In this document: piece after piece, positions 17,707 to 27,664 of the stretch
Layout of the letters: every line of letters begins with the position of its first letter
How positions within the stretch are numbered: position 1 is the stretch's first letter
Assembly: GCA_050260015.1 (NCBI GenBank)
Contig: JBLNBN010000064.1
Span: forward strand, 1-64,000
DNA from: JBLNBN01 sp050260015
GTDB lineage: Bacteria; Bacteroidota; Ignavibacteria; Kapaibacteriales; UBA2268
Length of the DNA stretch: 64,000 nucleotides
Direction: 5' to 3'
Program-made: the position numbers and the translations under genes
The notes under the pieces: generated by a model
Told to the model about the DNA's origin: nothing
The model's input: only the letters and a program-made list of their open reading frames with translations
Databases searched by the model: none

Positions 17707-20700
17707 TTAGGCTTCGATCCCGGCTTCGGCCTCTTCCGTCTCCGGCGTTGGCGAGCGCCTCGTATCCTTCTTTTCAATAGGAATCTCGAGCGTAAACGTC
17801 GAGCCTTTACTCATTTCGCTCCGGACCGAAACGGTCGCCCCAAGAGCGTCCGCATAGCGCTTAACAATCGCGAGACCCAGCCCCGCGCCGGAGATCGCCC
17901 CGACGTTCCGTCCGCGGTTGAACGGCTCGAATAGAGTATCGAGATCCTCCGGCGGGACTCCTATGCCCTTGTCCCGCACGTCGATTCTCACATTGTCGCC
18001 GGCGAGCTTTAATTCAACGTCCACTTCCGAGTTGGCCGGCGAGAACTTAATCGCGTTAGAGAGAAGATTGCGCATAACATGCCGTAGGAAATTTCTGTCC
18101 GTCAGCATTTCCACTTTTTCGTTTTCCGGCTTTAAGACGAATTTATGGAAGGACTTATCCGTAACTTTAACTTCGTCTATCATCTCGCGGACGAGTTCGA
18201 CGGCGTTAATTCGCTCTACGACTCGTTCCAATGGCTTGACTTCCCCGCGCCCAACCATTAGGGCATTCTCGAGAAGGCCTGTCATCCCCTTTATAGTGCC
18301 CTGTATTCGGCCGATATATGAAGCAAACCCCTCTTCGTCTCCATTCTTGAAGAAACTTTCAAGAATATACGTGGCGGAGAGTATCGCCGTCAAAGGCGTT
18401 CTATACTCGTGGGAGATCATCGCGACGAACCGGGATTTAAGCTCGCCCAATTCCTTTTCCCGCTCGTAAAGCCTGCGCAGCTCTTCGGAGGCGTCGCGGA
18501 GCTTTTGCTCGGCCTTCTGGCGCTCGATTATCTCGAATCGGAGCTCGTCGAGCGCGTCCTCGAGTTGCGCGGTGCGTTCGAAGACCCTATTTTCAAGCTC
18601 CTTATTTAGGTTGGTGATTTTTTGCTCGTACCACTTTTTCTCGCTTATGTCGGAGTGCGTGCCGACCACTCTTAGCGGCGCCCCGCTGGATTCCCATTGA
18701 GTAACGCGTCCCGAGCAGGATACCCAAACCCATTCGCCTTCCTTTTTCTTCATGCGGAATTCCAGTTCGACCCCGTCGGTGGAACCCATAAGGTGGTCGT
18801 CAAGCGCTTTGCGGACCTGGGCGAGATCCTCTGCGTGTATAAGCCGTTCCCAGCTTGCGTAGTATCCGTCTATATCGGTATTCTCATAACCGAGCATATC
18901 GAAGAAGCGCGGGCTGAAGTACATGTGATTGGTGCGGAGATTCCAATCCCAGACGCTATCCTGCGATGCTTCGAGCGCCATTTTCAGCCGTTCCTCGCTT
19001 ATTTTCATCGCGTCGATCGCGTTCTTGCTCGCCGTTATGTCCTCGATTATGCCGTCGTAATAATATTGTCCCGTTTCATGGTCGAAGAAGGGCCGCCCCG
19101 TGTCGCGAACCCAGATTTCATTGCCCTGCTTGGTAACGAGCAGCTTCTCCTCGCGGTAAATTTCTTTAGCCAGGCGGCCGTACTCGGGGTGTCCTCTTTC
19201 GAACGAGGGTTCCTTGAAGAAGCGGATATTGTACTCGCGAAGCTCCTCGACGGAATGGAATCCGAGTAATTCGGCGAGCGCGGGATTCGCGTGAATGAAG
19301 TCGCCGGTCTCGTTTGTGCGGTAGACGCCGATGGGCAGACCGTTTATGTAGGAGCGATACCTCTCCTCGCTCTCTTTCAAGGCTTCGCCGGCTTTATGCC
19401 GCGATACAGCTACGGCTATCTGGCTTGAAACGAATTCAAGTATCTTCAGATCGCCTTCCGAGTAGCAATTCTCGTCCGTATAGCTCTGCAAAACGACCGC
19501 GCCGATAGTGTCCGCGCCGATTATCAAAGGACACGCCAGCCAGACGAGGCTCAGCTTGCCGATACTCTCGACGACGCCCGTCCTTTCGAGATTTTCCAGA
19601 TCCGCTTTCTTATAGAGCAGCGGTTTTCCATTTTTAATAACATGAGCGGTTAAGGACTTGCCGGCAGGGAACTCGCGGAAATCATTGATTTCGTCCGAAA
19701 GATAAGGCAGGGATATCATATCCTTTTCTTTATCGTAGAGCGCGATAAAGAAGTTCTTCGTATCGAGGGCTTTTGAAAGCGCGCGATGAATGGAATCGTA
19801 CAGCGCGCTTAAATTAGGCTCGGCATTTGCCGCCGTGGCAATGTCGAAAAGCGCCTGCTTTAGGAACTCGTCGCGCTTACGCTCGTTTATGTCGGCGTGC
19901 GTGCCGACAATACGTCTCGGCTTGCCGTTAACGTCCCAATCGACTACCTTGCCGCGGCATAGCATCCAGAGCCACTCGCCCCATTTCGCCTTGACGCGGA
20001 ACTCCAGGTTCACCGTCGGCTGCTTCTTTAGTATGCCGTTTATCAGCGTATTGACGACGTGCTTATAGTCGTCCGGGTGCAGCAGCTTTCTCCATTCGTT
20101 CATCGTCGAGCCGATTTCCTTGCGCTCGTAGCCGAGTATTTCGTAGTACCTATGGCTGAAATACACGCGGTCGGAAATCAGGTCCCAGTCCCAGAGCCCT
20201 TCGCTCGTCGCCTCGAGCGCGAATTTCATGCGCTCTTCGCTTTTGCGCATGTTGTTTTCGGCGAGCTTGCGCGTCGTTATGTCCGTGTTGGAAAAAACGC
20301 ACTCGCGTATCATTCCGTCGGGGCTCGTCAGCGGGTAAATTCTCGAGATAAACGTTAAGGTCTTGTCGTAGCTCGTCTTAAATTCGGCTTCGACGTCGAA
20401 TATCGCCTTTTGCGAGAATACCTGCTTGATTTTCTTGACGAAATTATAATGCGCCATGTCGTCGGCGAGTATTTTATTCAACGGGGAGCCGATGATCGAT
20501 TCGTCGTAGCCAAAGAGCTCCGCGCTCGCGGCGTTCCAGCTCTGGATCCTTTCTTCCGAATCGATGGTGAAGATTGGATTGGGGGAGTTCTCCATAGTCT
20601 GGCGATAGCGGTCCTCGCTGAACCTGAGAGCTTCCTCGGTGCGATAACGTTCCGTGACGTCCTGTATGGTAATGCTGACCGAGATCGCCTTGCCGTCCGC

Positions 20701-21696
20701 GGCCCGAACTGCTTCCCACTTGGAAGTAATATCAAAAACGTTGCCGTAGAGAATTATCTTAAAATCTTCCTCGAATGAAGAGCCGCCCGCTATTAATTCC
20801 GAGGTTTTGTCTTCTATCCGAATTCTATCCTGCACGGGCAGCTTTACTAAAAATCTTTCAAATTCAATATTCGTTTCAAAATCGTCGAAACCGAACATCC
20901 TTTTTGCCTCGGCGGAGCCGCGGAGCGTTCTAGTCGCGCAATTCAACTGCCAGTTTCCAACTTTCGAAACGGCTTGCGCATGCGTCAGCCAGTCCTCTAT
21001 AACGCGGCGTTCCTCTATCTCCTCGGCGTAGAGCTTATTTAAATTGACGAGCCTTTTCTGCTCGCTCACCAGATCGTCGCGGTACGAAGTCTCCTTAGTA
21101 AGCGATTTATAAAGCGCGTCCAACAAGAGCGAAAGCCCGACGGTAACGAAAACGCTAATATATATAAAATCCATTGCGACCGCGGTCCACCCGCGATACG
21201 AACTGCCAATCTCCCAATACCAACCGAGCATATCCGCTTCGAGAGCGAAGCCGATAGCGACTATAGTCAGGCAATTAAGCGCCACTGCATAGAGAGACTT
21301 CCTAACGCCGTAGAACAGGCCTGTCAGCGCGGAGAAAGCGAACAGCCACAGGAAACCGCCGCCCATGGGGCCTCGCTCGATCAGGACTATTGTCCCAAGA
21401 GCGTACCCTACCCAGAGCATCAACTGGATCTTTAAGTCCGGGCGCACTTTGCGATAGACCGTCAGGAGAATGCCGAAGAGATATGCGAAGGAAGTGAATA
21501 CGGCGATGCCCCACTGCTCGCGTTCAAGAGCGACCAGGAGGCTATCCCAGTAAATATATGCGCCGAAGAGCACTAGATAGAGGAAAAGCGTGTTGACCAG
21601 CCTTTCCTTCCAGTAGAGAATATTCGCCTCGTCTTTGTAATAGCGCGGTTTTATAAAACTATCGATAGTATCGACTATTGCGCTAATTATTTTCAT
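17707..21696 (-). CDS. Membrane-bound hybrid-less PAS/GAF sensor histidine kinase
   Basis: 1329 residues. About six transmembrane helices fill residues 30-200, then a coiled coil and five PAS segments (about 245-350, 370-490, 495-615, 780-900, 905-1030; e.g. TIDSEERIQSWNAASAELFG and LWDWDLISDRVYFSHRYYE), with a GAF domain near 620-775. HisKA follows with the phosphoacceptor in FVAMISHEYRTPLTAIL, then HATPase_c with NLLSNAIKFSP (N box), DKGIGVP (G1) and GAGLGLAIVKRY (G2). No receiver domain and no adjacent response regulator are seen, so it is an orphan. PAS3 and PAS5 are similar and probably arose by internal duplication. Confidence 0.95.
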   Translation of the reverse strand: MKIISAIVDTIDSFIKPRYYKDEANILYWKERLVNTLFLYLVLFGAYIYWDSLLVALEREQWGIAVFTSFAYLFGILLTVYRKVRPDLKIQLMLWVGYALGTIVLIERGPMGGGFLWLFAFSALTGLFYGVRKSLYAVALNCLTIVAIGFALEADMLGWYWEIGSSYRGWTAVAMDFIYISVFVTVGLSLLLDALYKSLTKETSYRDDLVSEQKRLVNLNKLYAEEIEERRVIEDWLTHAQAVSKVGNWQLNCATRTLRGSAEAKRMFGFDDFETNIEFERFLVKLPVQDRIRIEDKTSELIAGGSSFEEDFKIILYGNVFDITSKWEAVRAADGKAISVSITIQDVTERYRTEEALRFSEDRYRQTMENSPNPIFTIDSEERIQSWNAASAELFGYDESIIGSPLNKILADDMAHYNFVKKIKQVFSQKAIFDVEAEFKTSYDKTLTFISRIYPLTSPDGMIRECVFSNTDITTRKLAENNMRKSEERMKFALEATSEGLWDWDLISDRVYFSHRYYEILGYERKEIGSTMNEWRKLLHPDDYKHVVNTLINGILKKQPTVNLEFRVKAKWGEWLWMLCRGKVVDWDVNGKPRRIVGTHADINERKRDEFLKQALFDIATAANAEPNLSALYDSIHRALSKALDTKNFFIALYDKEKDMISLPYLSDEINDFREFPAGKSLTAHVIKNGKPLLYKKADLENLERTGVVESIGKLSLVWLACPLIIGADTIGAVVLQSYTDENCYSEGDLKILEFVSSQIAVAVSRHKAGEALKESEERYRSYINGLPIGVYRTNETGDFIHANPALAELLGFHSVEELREYNIRFFKEPSFERGHPEYGRLAKEIYREEKLLVTKQGNEIWVRDTGRPFFDHETGQYYYDGIIEDITASKNAIDAMKISEERLKMALEASQDSVWDWNLRTNHMYFSPRFFDMLGYENTDIDGYYASWERLIHAEDLAQVRKALDDHLMGSTDGVELEFRMKKKEGEWVWVSCSGRVTQWESSGAPLRVVGTHSDISEKKWYEQKITNLNKELENRVFERTAQLEDALDELRFEIIERQKAEQKLRDASEELRRLYEREKELGELKSRFVAMISHEYRTPLTAILSATYILESFFKNGDEEGFASYIGRIQGTIKGMTGLLENALMVGRGEVKPLERVVERINAVELVREMIDEVKVTDKSFHKFVLKPENEKVEMLTDRNFLRHVMRNLLSNAIKFSPANSEVDVELKLAGDNVRIDVRDKGIGVPPEDLDTLFEPFNRGRNVGAISGAGLGLAIVKRYADALGATVSVRSEMSKGSTFTLEIPIEKKDTRRSPTPETEEAEAGIEA

Positions 21697-21799
21697 TGCG
21701 CTGCCTCCGCATGGTTAACGTTCAATTCCAGGCGTCCTCAATCCGGTATAAAATAGAGGCGCGCAATCCTTTCGCGCCCTTGAATTTAATTCGAATATA

Positions 21800-24652
21800 T
21801 CAAACTTCGCGGGGCGATTCGCCAAGCCTGATGGCGTGGTTCTCGCAACCCTCGAACGTGTCGTCGTGTGTAATTATTACCGCTTGCTTTAGCCTGCTCA
21901 GCATATTCCCAAGCGATTCCCTTAAAGCTTCCCGCCTCGCGGCGTCCAAATTGTTGGTCGGTTCGTCGAATATCGCAAAATCGGATTTCGTCAGCACGTT
22001 GGCCATCGCTGCGCGCAAGGCGAGCGCGACGGATACCTGCTCGCCCCCGGAAAGCGATTTGAACGAACGCTTCTCCCCGCCTTTCGCGGCTAGCTTCACG
22101 GCGTAGGAGCCGTCCTCCGTTTCCCAGCTTATCTTCCCTCCCGAGTCGCTCAGCATAGAGAGATAATTGTTCGCTTCCGCCTCGATGGAAGCGACTATGC
22201 GGCGATTTATCCCGGGGCCCAAATTTCTAATATTATCGCGCAGCTTCTCAAGCAATTCCCTTTTCTGCGAAACGCGTTTTTCTTTTTGCGTCAGCTCGGA
22301 AAGCTTTTCGAGCGTTTCCGCGTCGCGCGCGAGTTCCTGGCGCAAGCGATCTGCGACGTGTCGCTCGTTCATGGCTTCCTCCGCTCGCGCGTCCTTTAGC
22401 GCCGAAAGCTCGACTATGGCCTCCGCCACGAGACGCGCTTCGTCCTCGGAGCGCCCGCCGCGCAATGCCTGCAAGCGCTCGCCTTCTTCGGCGATTTCAG
22501 ATTCGAGGGCCGAGGAGTCGCGTTCTAAGCCAAGGATCGCCTGCTCGATCTCGCCGCGGCGGGCGGCAAGCTTCTTATTCTGGGCGTACTCGGCTACGGC
22601 CGGGGCAAGTTCCTTTATTTCTTCCTCGAGTTCCTCGCGGGAGACTTTCAGGTCCTCGAGCGGTTCCGTTGATATCAATAAGCGTTCGCATTCGTCGCGT
22701 AGCGCGCTAATTTCGCGCTTTAGCGTCTCAATTAGAGTCGCCCCGCCCGCGACGCGCTCGTTAAGCTCCGCGGCTTTGCGTTCGGCCGTCTTTGACCGCT
22801 CCGCTTGGGAAGCGGCTTGCGAACGTTTCTCTTCGCTTTTCGCGGCGAGCGAGGCGACTTCGGAGCTTATGCGTTCGCCGTGAGATTTTATTTCCGTTTC
22901 GAATTTTTCAATCGAGAAATCGCTTTCGACGAGTTCCCTAAAGCTCTCGAGCGCGAAGGCTTTTATGTCGGCGCGTATACGAGCGGCCGTCAATTCGCCA
23001 TTGACCGCCTCCGAGCGAAGCGCCGCTATTAATTCTTTTTCTTTTCGGTTCGACTCGAGCGCTTTGGCTAGTTCGGCGCCGCGCGCGGCCAACCGCAGCT
23101 TTTCTCCTTGAGGATCCCCTAGCGAGGCTATTCGTTCTACCAGGGAAGCAATTTCCGCCTCGAATTTCGCGGCGAGAGCTTCAAACCTTTCGGCTGCGGA
23201 GAGCGTGCCGCCGGCCACGTTCTCGCAACGCTGCGCGAGTATTCTGCAATACCCGTCGGCGAGCGCCTCGCGGAAATTCGCGTTGTCGTCGCGGCGGGCT
23301 TTCGCCTTATCCAATTTGGACTCCAGCGCCCGCAGCTCTTCGACGGACTCGTCGACGGCGCGCGCCGCCTCCGAATTTTCCTTAGCCAGTCGAGAGAGTT
23401 CGTCCGCGTCCGCGAGCGAGCAAGTTCGCTCCTCGGCGTTGCGGTCCTTCTCCTCGCGGGCGCGTTCCGCTTGGGTTAGTTCCCCGCGGATCGATTCGAA
23501 CTGAGCGCGCTTTCGCTTGAAGTCCTCAAATTTACGGGCAACCTCGTCGCGTTCGGCGTTCATTTTCGCATGCTCCGCGCGCAACGCGTCCAACTTTGCC
23601 GTTTCCTCCGAAAGCGCGAGGCGAGCTTCGGCGAGTTGAGCGTCGCTGCTTTCCTTATTGGTCTGCGCGCGGGTTATTTCGTTTTCGGCCTTCTTGAGCG
23701 CGTCGTTCTTCTGGTCGAACTTCTTTTTCTCCGCCTCGAGTTGCCTTATTTCTTTATTTATTTCGCCGAGGAAAGCCGCAAGCTCCTCGTTACGTTCGTA
23801 TTCATCGCGGCGGGCTTCGACTATTTTCGTGGCTTCGAGCGCGCGCTCGAATTCCACGCGCGCCGTTTCGCGCATTTCCAGCTTGCCGCGGAGTTTCGCT
23901 TCGAGTTCCTTTACGGAACCTTCGAGCGTAAGTATTGCGCGGCCCAGTTCGTCGAGCTCGCTCTTGCGCTTTTGCTTCGCCCCGAGCTCCGTCTTTACGC
24001 TTTCGAGCGCCACGAGCTTTTGCGCGAGCCGAGCCTGGCTAAGAGTGTGCTCCGCTTCGACGGCGGCGCGGTCGGGAAGCATGTTAGCGCGCGTTTCGGC
24101 GAGCCGCCCCTCTAATTCCTTAGCCTGCCCTTTGTATTTGTCGTAGCATTCCTTCAGGTTCTCGCCGGCGAGCTTGCCGTAGATCTCGGTGTTAAATACT
24201 TTGTCGAAATGCTTCTTGATCTCGCCGGAAGTGTCGTCGAAAAGCGAAACGATCTGGTTCTGGTGCGAGCACACGACCTTCGTATAAAGCGCTTCGGCGT
24301 TCTCTATATCCAAACCGACGAGCTCTGGCAGCTTGTCGGGATTCAGCGGGGCGCTCTCGTCCTTCAGGTAAAGCTCGGGGTTCGCACCGCTCTTTCGCAC
24401 GGCCCTATAGAGCAGGCCGTCCGCGCCTTCGAACTCCAATTCGATCTTATATCTTTTTTCGCCCTTTGTGACTGCTTCGGTCAAGCCGTCGCGCGTCTTT
24501 TGACCTTTTATAAGCGCAAGCCCAATCGCCTCGACGATCGAGCTCTTCCCGGCGCCGTTCTTCCCAAGGATTAGATTTATGCCTTCCTTAAATTCATAAG
24601 TCGCTTTGCGATGGCAACGGAAATTTTCAAGAGACAGCTTACGAATTAGCAT
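21800..24652 (-). CDS. sbcC: SbcC/Rad50-type exonuclease ATPase subunit
   Basis: 950 residues. The SMC-like ATPase partner of SbcD, which processes DNA ends and hairpins. The N-terminal ATPase lobe has Walker A GKNGAGKSSIVEAIGLALI; long coiled coils occupy about 170-800; the C-terminal lobe has signature SLSGGEQVSVALALRAA and Walker B FAIFDEPTNNLD. The apex lacks the usual CxxC zinc hook; a CRILAQRC segment (C-x6-C) sits where the hook should be. The ATG lies inside the end of sbcD (14-bp overlap). Confidence 0.93.
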   Translation of the reverse strand: MLIRKLSLENFRCHRKATYEFKEGINLILGKNGAGKSSIVEAIGLALIKGQKTRDGLTEAVTKGEKRYKIELEFEGADGLLYRAVRKSGANPELYLKDESAPLNPDKLPELVGLDIENAEALYTKVVCSHQNQIVSLFDDTSGEIKKHFDKVFNTEIYGKLAGENLKECYDKYKGQAKELEGRLAETRANMLPDRAAVEAEHTLSQARLAQKLVALESVKTELGAKQKRKSELDELGRAILTLEGSVKELEAKLRGKLEMRETARVEFERALEATKIVEARRDEYERNEELAAFLGEINKEIRQLEAEKKKFDQKNDALKKAENEITRAQTNKESSDAQLAEARLALSEETAKLDALRAEHAKMNAERDEVARKFEDFKRKRAQFESIRGELTQAERAREEKDRNAEERTCSLADADELSRLAKENSEAARAVDESVEELRALESKLDKAKARRDDNANFREALADGYCRILAQRCENVAGGTLSAAERFEALAAKFEAEIASLVERIASLGDPQGEKLRLAARGAELAKALESNRKEKELIAALRSEAVNGELTAARIRADIKAFALESFRELVESDFSIEKFETEIKSHGERISSEVASLAAKSEEKRSQAASQAERSKTAERKAAELNERVAGGATLIETLKREISALRDECERLLISTEPLEDLKVSREELEEEIKELAPAVAEYAQNKKLAARRGEIEQAILGLERDSSALESEIAEEGERLQALRGGRSEDEARLVAEAIVELSALKDARAEEAMNERHVADRLRQELARDAETLEKLSELTQKEKRVSQKRELLEKLRDNIRNLGPGINRRIVASIEAEANNYLSMLSDSGGKISWETEDGSYAVKLAAKGGEKRSFKSLSGGEQVSVALALRAAMANVLTKSDFAIFDEPTNNLDAARREALRESLGNMLSRLKQAVIITHDDTFEGCENHAIRLGESPREV

Positions 24653-25853
24653 CGGCGGCTCCTTCTATCATATTATCAAGGAAGAGATCGACCGTCTCGA
24701 AGAAGGTGTCCTTGTTGTCGCGCTTCGCCTTCATCGTTTCCAGCAGCGCGTACGTGCGCTCGAGGTTTTCGCCCTCGCCGAAACGTTCCCATTCGAAGAT
24801 CAACTCCCTTTCGAGCGTTTCTATAGGCGCGTAGTTCCCGGCGCTACGGGGCTTGCCGGAGTTTTCGTTCACGAACTTTACTTCGCATCGCAACGGTTTA
24901 TAGCGAGAGAGCGCTTCGCGGCAGTCCTCCGCCGGGGGACAGTAGTCGCCTCGCACGCGAAGGTTGAGCATAATTATAGAGTCGGGAGGTATCTCGCATT
25001 CTTCCGCCCGGGAAAGCAGTTCCTCGCGGAATGCGTCGATCCCGGTCGAGACGACGTCGAACTTAATCGTGACCTTTTTACGCGGCGCCAGCGGGATAAA
25101 TTCGTGCTCGCCGGTTTCAGTGTCGAAGAGCGTTACGCCCTTGCGCGACGGGTCCTCCGCCAGGTCCCAGTACTCGAGCGAGCCGGGCAGGAAGAAAAAG
25201 GGGTTTTCAGCAGGGTAGCTGGAGCGGGAGTGCAAGTGCCCGCCGGCAATGTAAACGGCCTTCCCGCGGAATTTATCGATCGTTTCGGGGCGGACTACGC
25301 CTGCGATTAGCGAATCGCCGCCGCCGGAGCCGTTCTTTATTATCCCGGTATGGACGAGAGCGACGTTAATCGAATTCTCCGGCAGGCTGTCGGCGAGCGC
25401 GCTCATGACTTCGTCGACGTAATTCCCGGGGTAGCCGACTCCGTAAAAATTTACGCCGTGGTAAACGAACGGCTTAAACTCGTATTGACCCGGGCCATGG
25501 TATTCATAGCCGGGTATGTGCAATAAGTCCCTACGCTCGAGGTAATTCAACCAGGACTCCATCCGCTCCTCGCGGTATATCTTGTCGTGGTTGCCCTCGA
25601 TCGCGATCACTTTAATTCCGGCTTCGCGGAGCTTTTCGAGCAGCTTTTGGGTCTTTTCCAGCGTAGTTGGGTTTAAGTCCTTTCGGTCGAAGATGTCGCC
25701 GGCGAGCAGCGCCGCGTCCGCTTTACGCCCGATCGCGACGTCGCACGCGCGCTCGAACGCTTCGAAGTAATCTTCGTAGCGCGTCGCGGTAAATTCCTGG
25801 TCGCCCCGCGGGCGTCTTCCCAAGTGCAAATCGGAGGCGTGAATAAACCTCAT
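24639..25853 (-). CDS. sbcD: SbcD/Mre11-type nuclease subunit
   Basis: 404 residues. A metallophosphoesterase with all five motifs: HASDLHLG, LLAGDIFDR, EGNHDK, VALVHTGI and AGGHLHSRS, which bind two metal ions. A capping and SbcC-binding domain follows. With SbcC it forms the nuclease that removes hairpins and blocked DNA ends. The gene precedes sbcC and overlaps it by 14 bp, so the subunits are probably made by coupled translation. Confidence 0.95.
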   Translation of the reverse strand: MRFIHASDLHLGRRPRGDQEFTATRYEDYFEAFERACDVAIGRKADAALLAGDIFDRKDLNPTTLEKTQKLLEKLREAGIKVIAIEGNHDKIYREERMESWLNYLERRDLLHIPGYEYHGPGQYEFKPFVYHGVNFYGVGYPGNYVDEVMSALADSLPENSINVALVHTGIIKNGSGGGDSLIAGVVRPETIDKFRGKAVYIAGGHLHSRSSYPAENPFFFLPGSLEYWDLAEDPSRKGVTLFDTETGEHEFIPLAPRKKVTIKFDVVSTGIDAFREELLSRAEECEIPPDSIIMLNLRVRGDYCPPAEDCREALSRYKPLRCEVKFVNENSGKPRSAGNYAPIETLERELIFEWERFGEGENLERTYALLETMKAKRDNKDTFFETVDLFLDNMIEGAADANS

Positions 25854-25973
25854 CCGGCTCCCTCGTTAGTAGATAAAACATATTTTCGGCTATTCTTGTT
25901 AAATTTCGGAGTTCTAATATAGCATTATTTCTGCAAACATACCGCAGGTAAAGATAATAAGACTAAGATAATA

Positions 25974-26810
25974 TCAGATGCGGGCGACGACTTCCTTCAC
26001 TAGTTCGGTCAAATTCGGTTCGGCGACGGCCGCGGCTTCAAGTATTTCGGATATGTCCACCGGCCGTAGCGCGTCCGGGTAGCATTCGTCCGTAAAGATC
26101 GAAAGCCCAAGAACGCTCAGCGCCATCTGCCGCGCGACGATGACTTCAGGGATCGTGCTCATGCCGATCGCGTCCGCGCCAATGCGACGAAGGAACCTGT
26201 ACTCCGCGCGCGTTTCAAGGCTCGGCCCGGACATCGCCGCAAAAACTCCCTTATGGAGCTTTATGCCTTTCTCGAGCGCTACCTGCTCCGCAAGCGCCGA
26301 AAGCCGCTTCGAATACGGCTCGCTCATGTCGACGAAACGCGGCCCCAGCTCGGGATTATTTACCCCGATGAGCGGGTTGTCGCCGAGTAAATTTATATGG
26401 TCGTCGATTATCATTATCGAGCTTTTGTTGAAGTATGGATTCAACGATCCGCATGCGTTGGAGATTATTAGGTTATTGATGCCGAGGAACTTCATTACGC
26501 GCACGGGGAACGTGATCCGCTGCATCGTGTAGCCTTCGTAATAATGGAACCGCCCCTGCATGGCGACTACGTCGCGGCCCGAGAGCTTGCCTATTATTAA
26601 TTTCCCTTCGTGGGACTCCGCCGTCGAGAGCGGGAAATGGGGTATTTCCGAATAGTGGATGACGGTTGCGGACTCGATCTCGCGCGCTATGCGTCCCAGG
26701 CCCGTGCCGAGAATTATCCCAATTTCGGGCTCGGAAGGGACGCGCGCCCGAATAGCGGAGACCGCCTCGTTTATCTGTGCTATCATTTCTTCGTTTTGAT
26801 GTTGCATCAT
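25974..26810 (-). CDS. Purine nucleoside phosphorylase
   Basis: 278 residues. It cleaves inosine and guanosine with phosphate in purine salvage. Trimeric PNP signatures: GIILGTGLG (phosphate), QGRFHYYEGY, SNACGSLNP and GADAIGMSTIPEVIVA. The start at MMQHQ (26810) is chosen because AAAAGGACG precedes it; a frame to 26834 has no ribosome site. yggS lies immediately upstream. Confidence 0.94.
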   Translation of the reverse strand: MMQHQNEEMIAQINEAVSAIRARVPSEPEIGIILGTGLGRIAREIESATVIHYSEIPHFPLSTAESHEGKLIIGKLSGRDVVAMQGRFHYYEGYTMQRITFPVRVMKFLGINNLIISNACGSLNPYFNKSSIMIIDDHINLLGDNPLIGVNNPELGPRFVDMSEPYSKRLSALAEQVALEKGIKLHKGVFAAMSGPSLETRAEYRFLRRIGADAIGMSTIPEVIVARQMALSVLGLSIFTDECYPDALRPVDISEILEAAAVAEPNLTELVKEVVARI

Positions 26811-26850
26811 TTTCGTCCTTTTGAAATTAAACAATTAAGTCGACGCGCGT

Positions 26851-27567
26851 TTATTTGTACTCTCTTGCCCCGAATATCGCCGTACCGATGCGCACCATAG
26901 TCGCTCCCTCCTCGACGGCGATCAGGTAGTCGTGGCTCATGCCCATGGAAAGCTCTTTCAGTTCCAGGCCCAGCCCCTCCCGAGCCGCGTCGCGGGCCGC
27001 TTTCAGCGTTCTAAATTCTCTTCTTATCGTTTCCTCGTCGTCGGAGAAGCTCCCGATAGTCATAAATCCTATCAATTTAATATTTTTAAATCCCGAGACG
27101 GCTTCCGCCAGCGCGATCGAATCCTGCGGAGCGACCCCGGATTTGGCCTGCTCGCCGCTTGTGTTTACTTGCAGCAGCGCGTCTATCGTTCGCCCGTTCT
27201 TTGAGGCTTGGGCGTCGATTTCCCTCGCAATATCGATAGAATCGACCGTATGGATCGCTTCGACGAAGGGAGCGACGTATTTAACTTTATTAGACTGTAA
27301 ATGGCCGATAAAATGCCAGCGAGGGACTTCCCCGGTCAAAAGGGCCAGCTCCCTGTTTTTATCTCTGAATTCCTGCGCGTAGTTCTCGCCGAAAATAGGT
27401 ATATTGGCCTTCAACGCGGCGGCAATCGTTTCGGCGGGATGCGTTTTCGAGACGGCAATTATTTTAATTTCCTCCGGCGAGCGGCCAACGGCGCGCGCGC
27501 GCGCATCGATTTCCGCGCGTATCGCCCGGTAGCGGCCGGACAGCATATTTATTTCTTCAGTATCCAT
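26851..27567 (-). CDS. YggS/PLPBP-family pyridoxal phosphate homeostasis protein
   Basis: 238 residues of the single-domain PLP-binding family (COG0325). The PLP lysine is in IIAVSKTHP; FGENYAQE, WHFIGHLQSNK and MGMSHDYLIAVEEGATMVRIG follow in the usual order. The protein buffers PLP in the cytoplasm and influences amino-acid metabolism. It is followed closely by the purine phosphorylase and divergent from dapB. Confidence 0.96.
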   Translation of the reverse strand: MDTEEINMLSGRYRAIRAEIDARARAVGRSPEEIKIIAVSKTHPAETIAAALKANIPIFGENYAQEFRDKNRELALLTGEVPRWHFIGHLQSNKVKYVAPFVEAIHTVDSIDIAREIDAQASKNGRTIDALLQVNTSGEQAKSGVAPQDSIALAEAVSGFKNIKLIGFMTIGSFSDDEETIRREFRTLKAARDAAREGLGLELKELSMGMSHDYLIAVEEGATMVRIGTAIFGAREYK

Positions 27568-27664
27568 ATTAAAAAAATTAATTTTAAACGAACTTAATCG
27601 TTGTTATAATTACAAAACAGTTTAAATTTAGGAAAAAATAAACAGAATAACAAAGGAAAACGCT

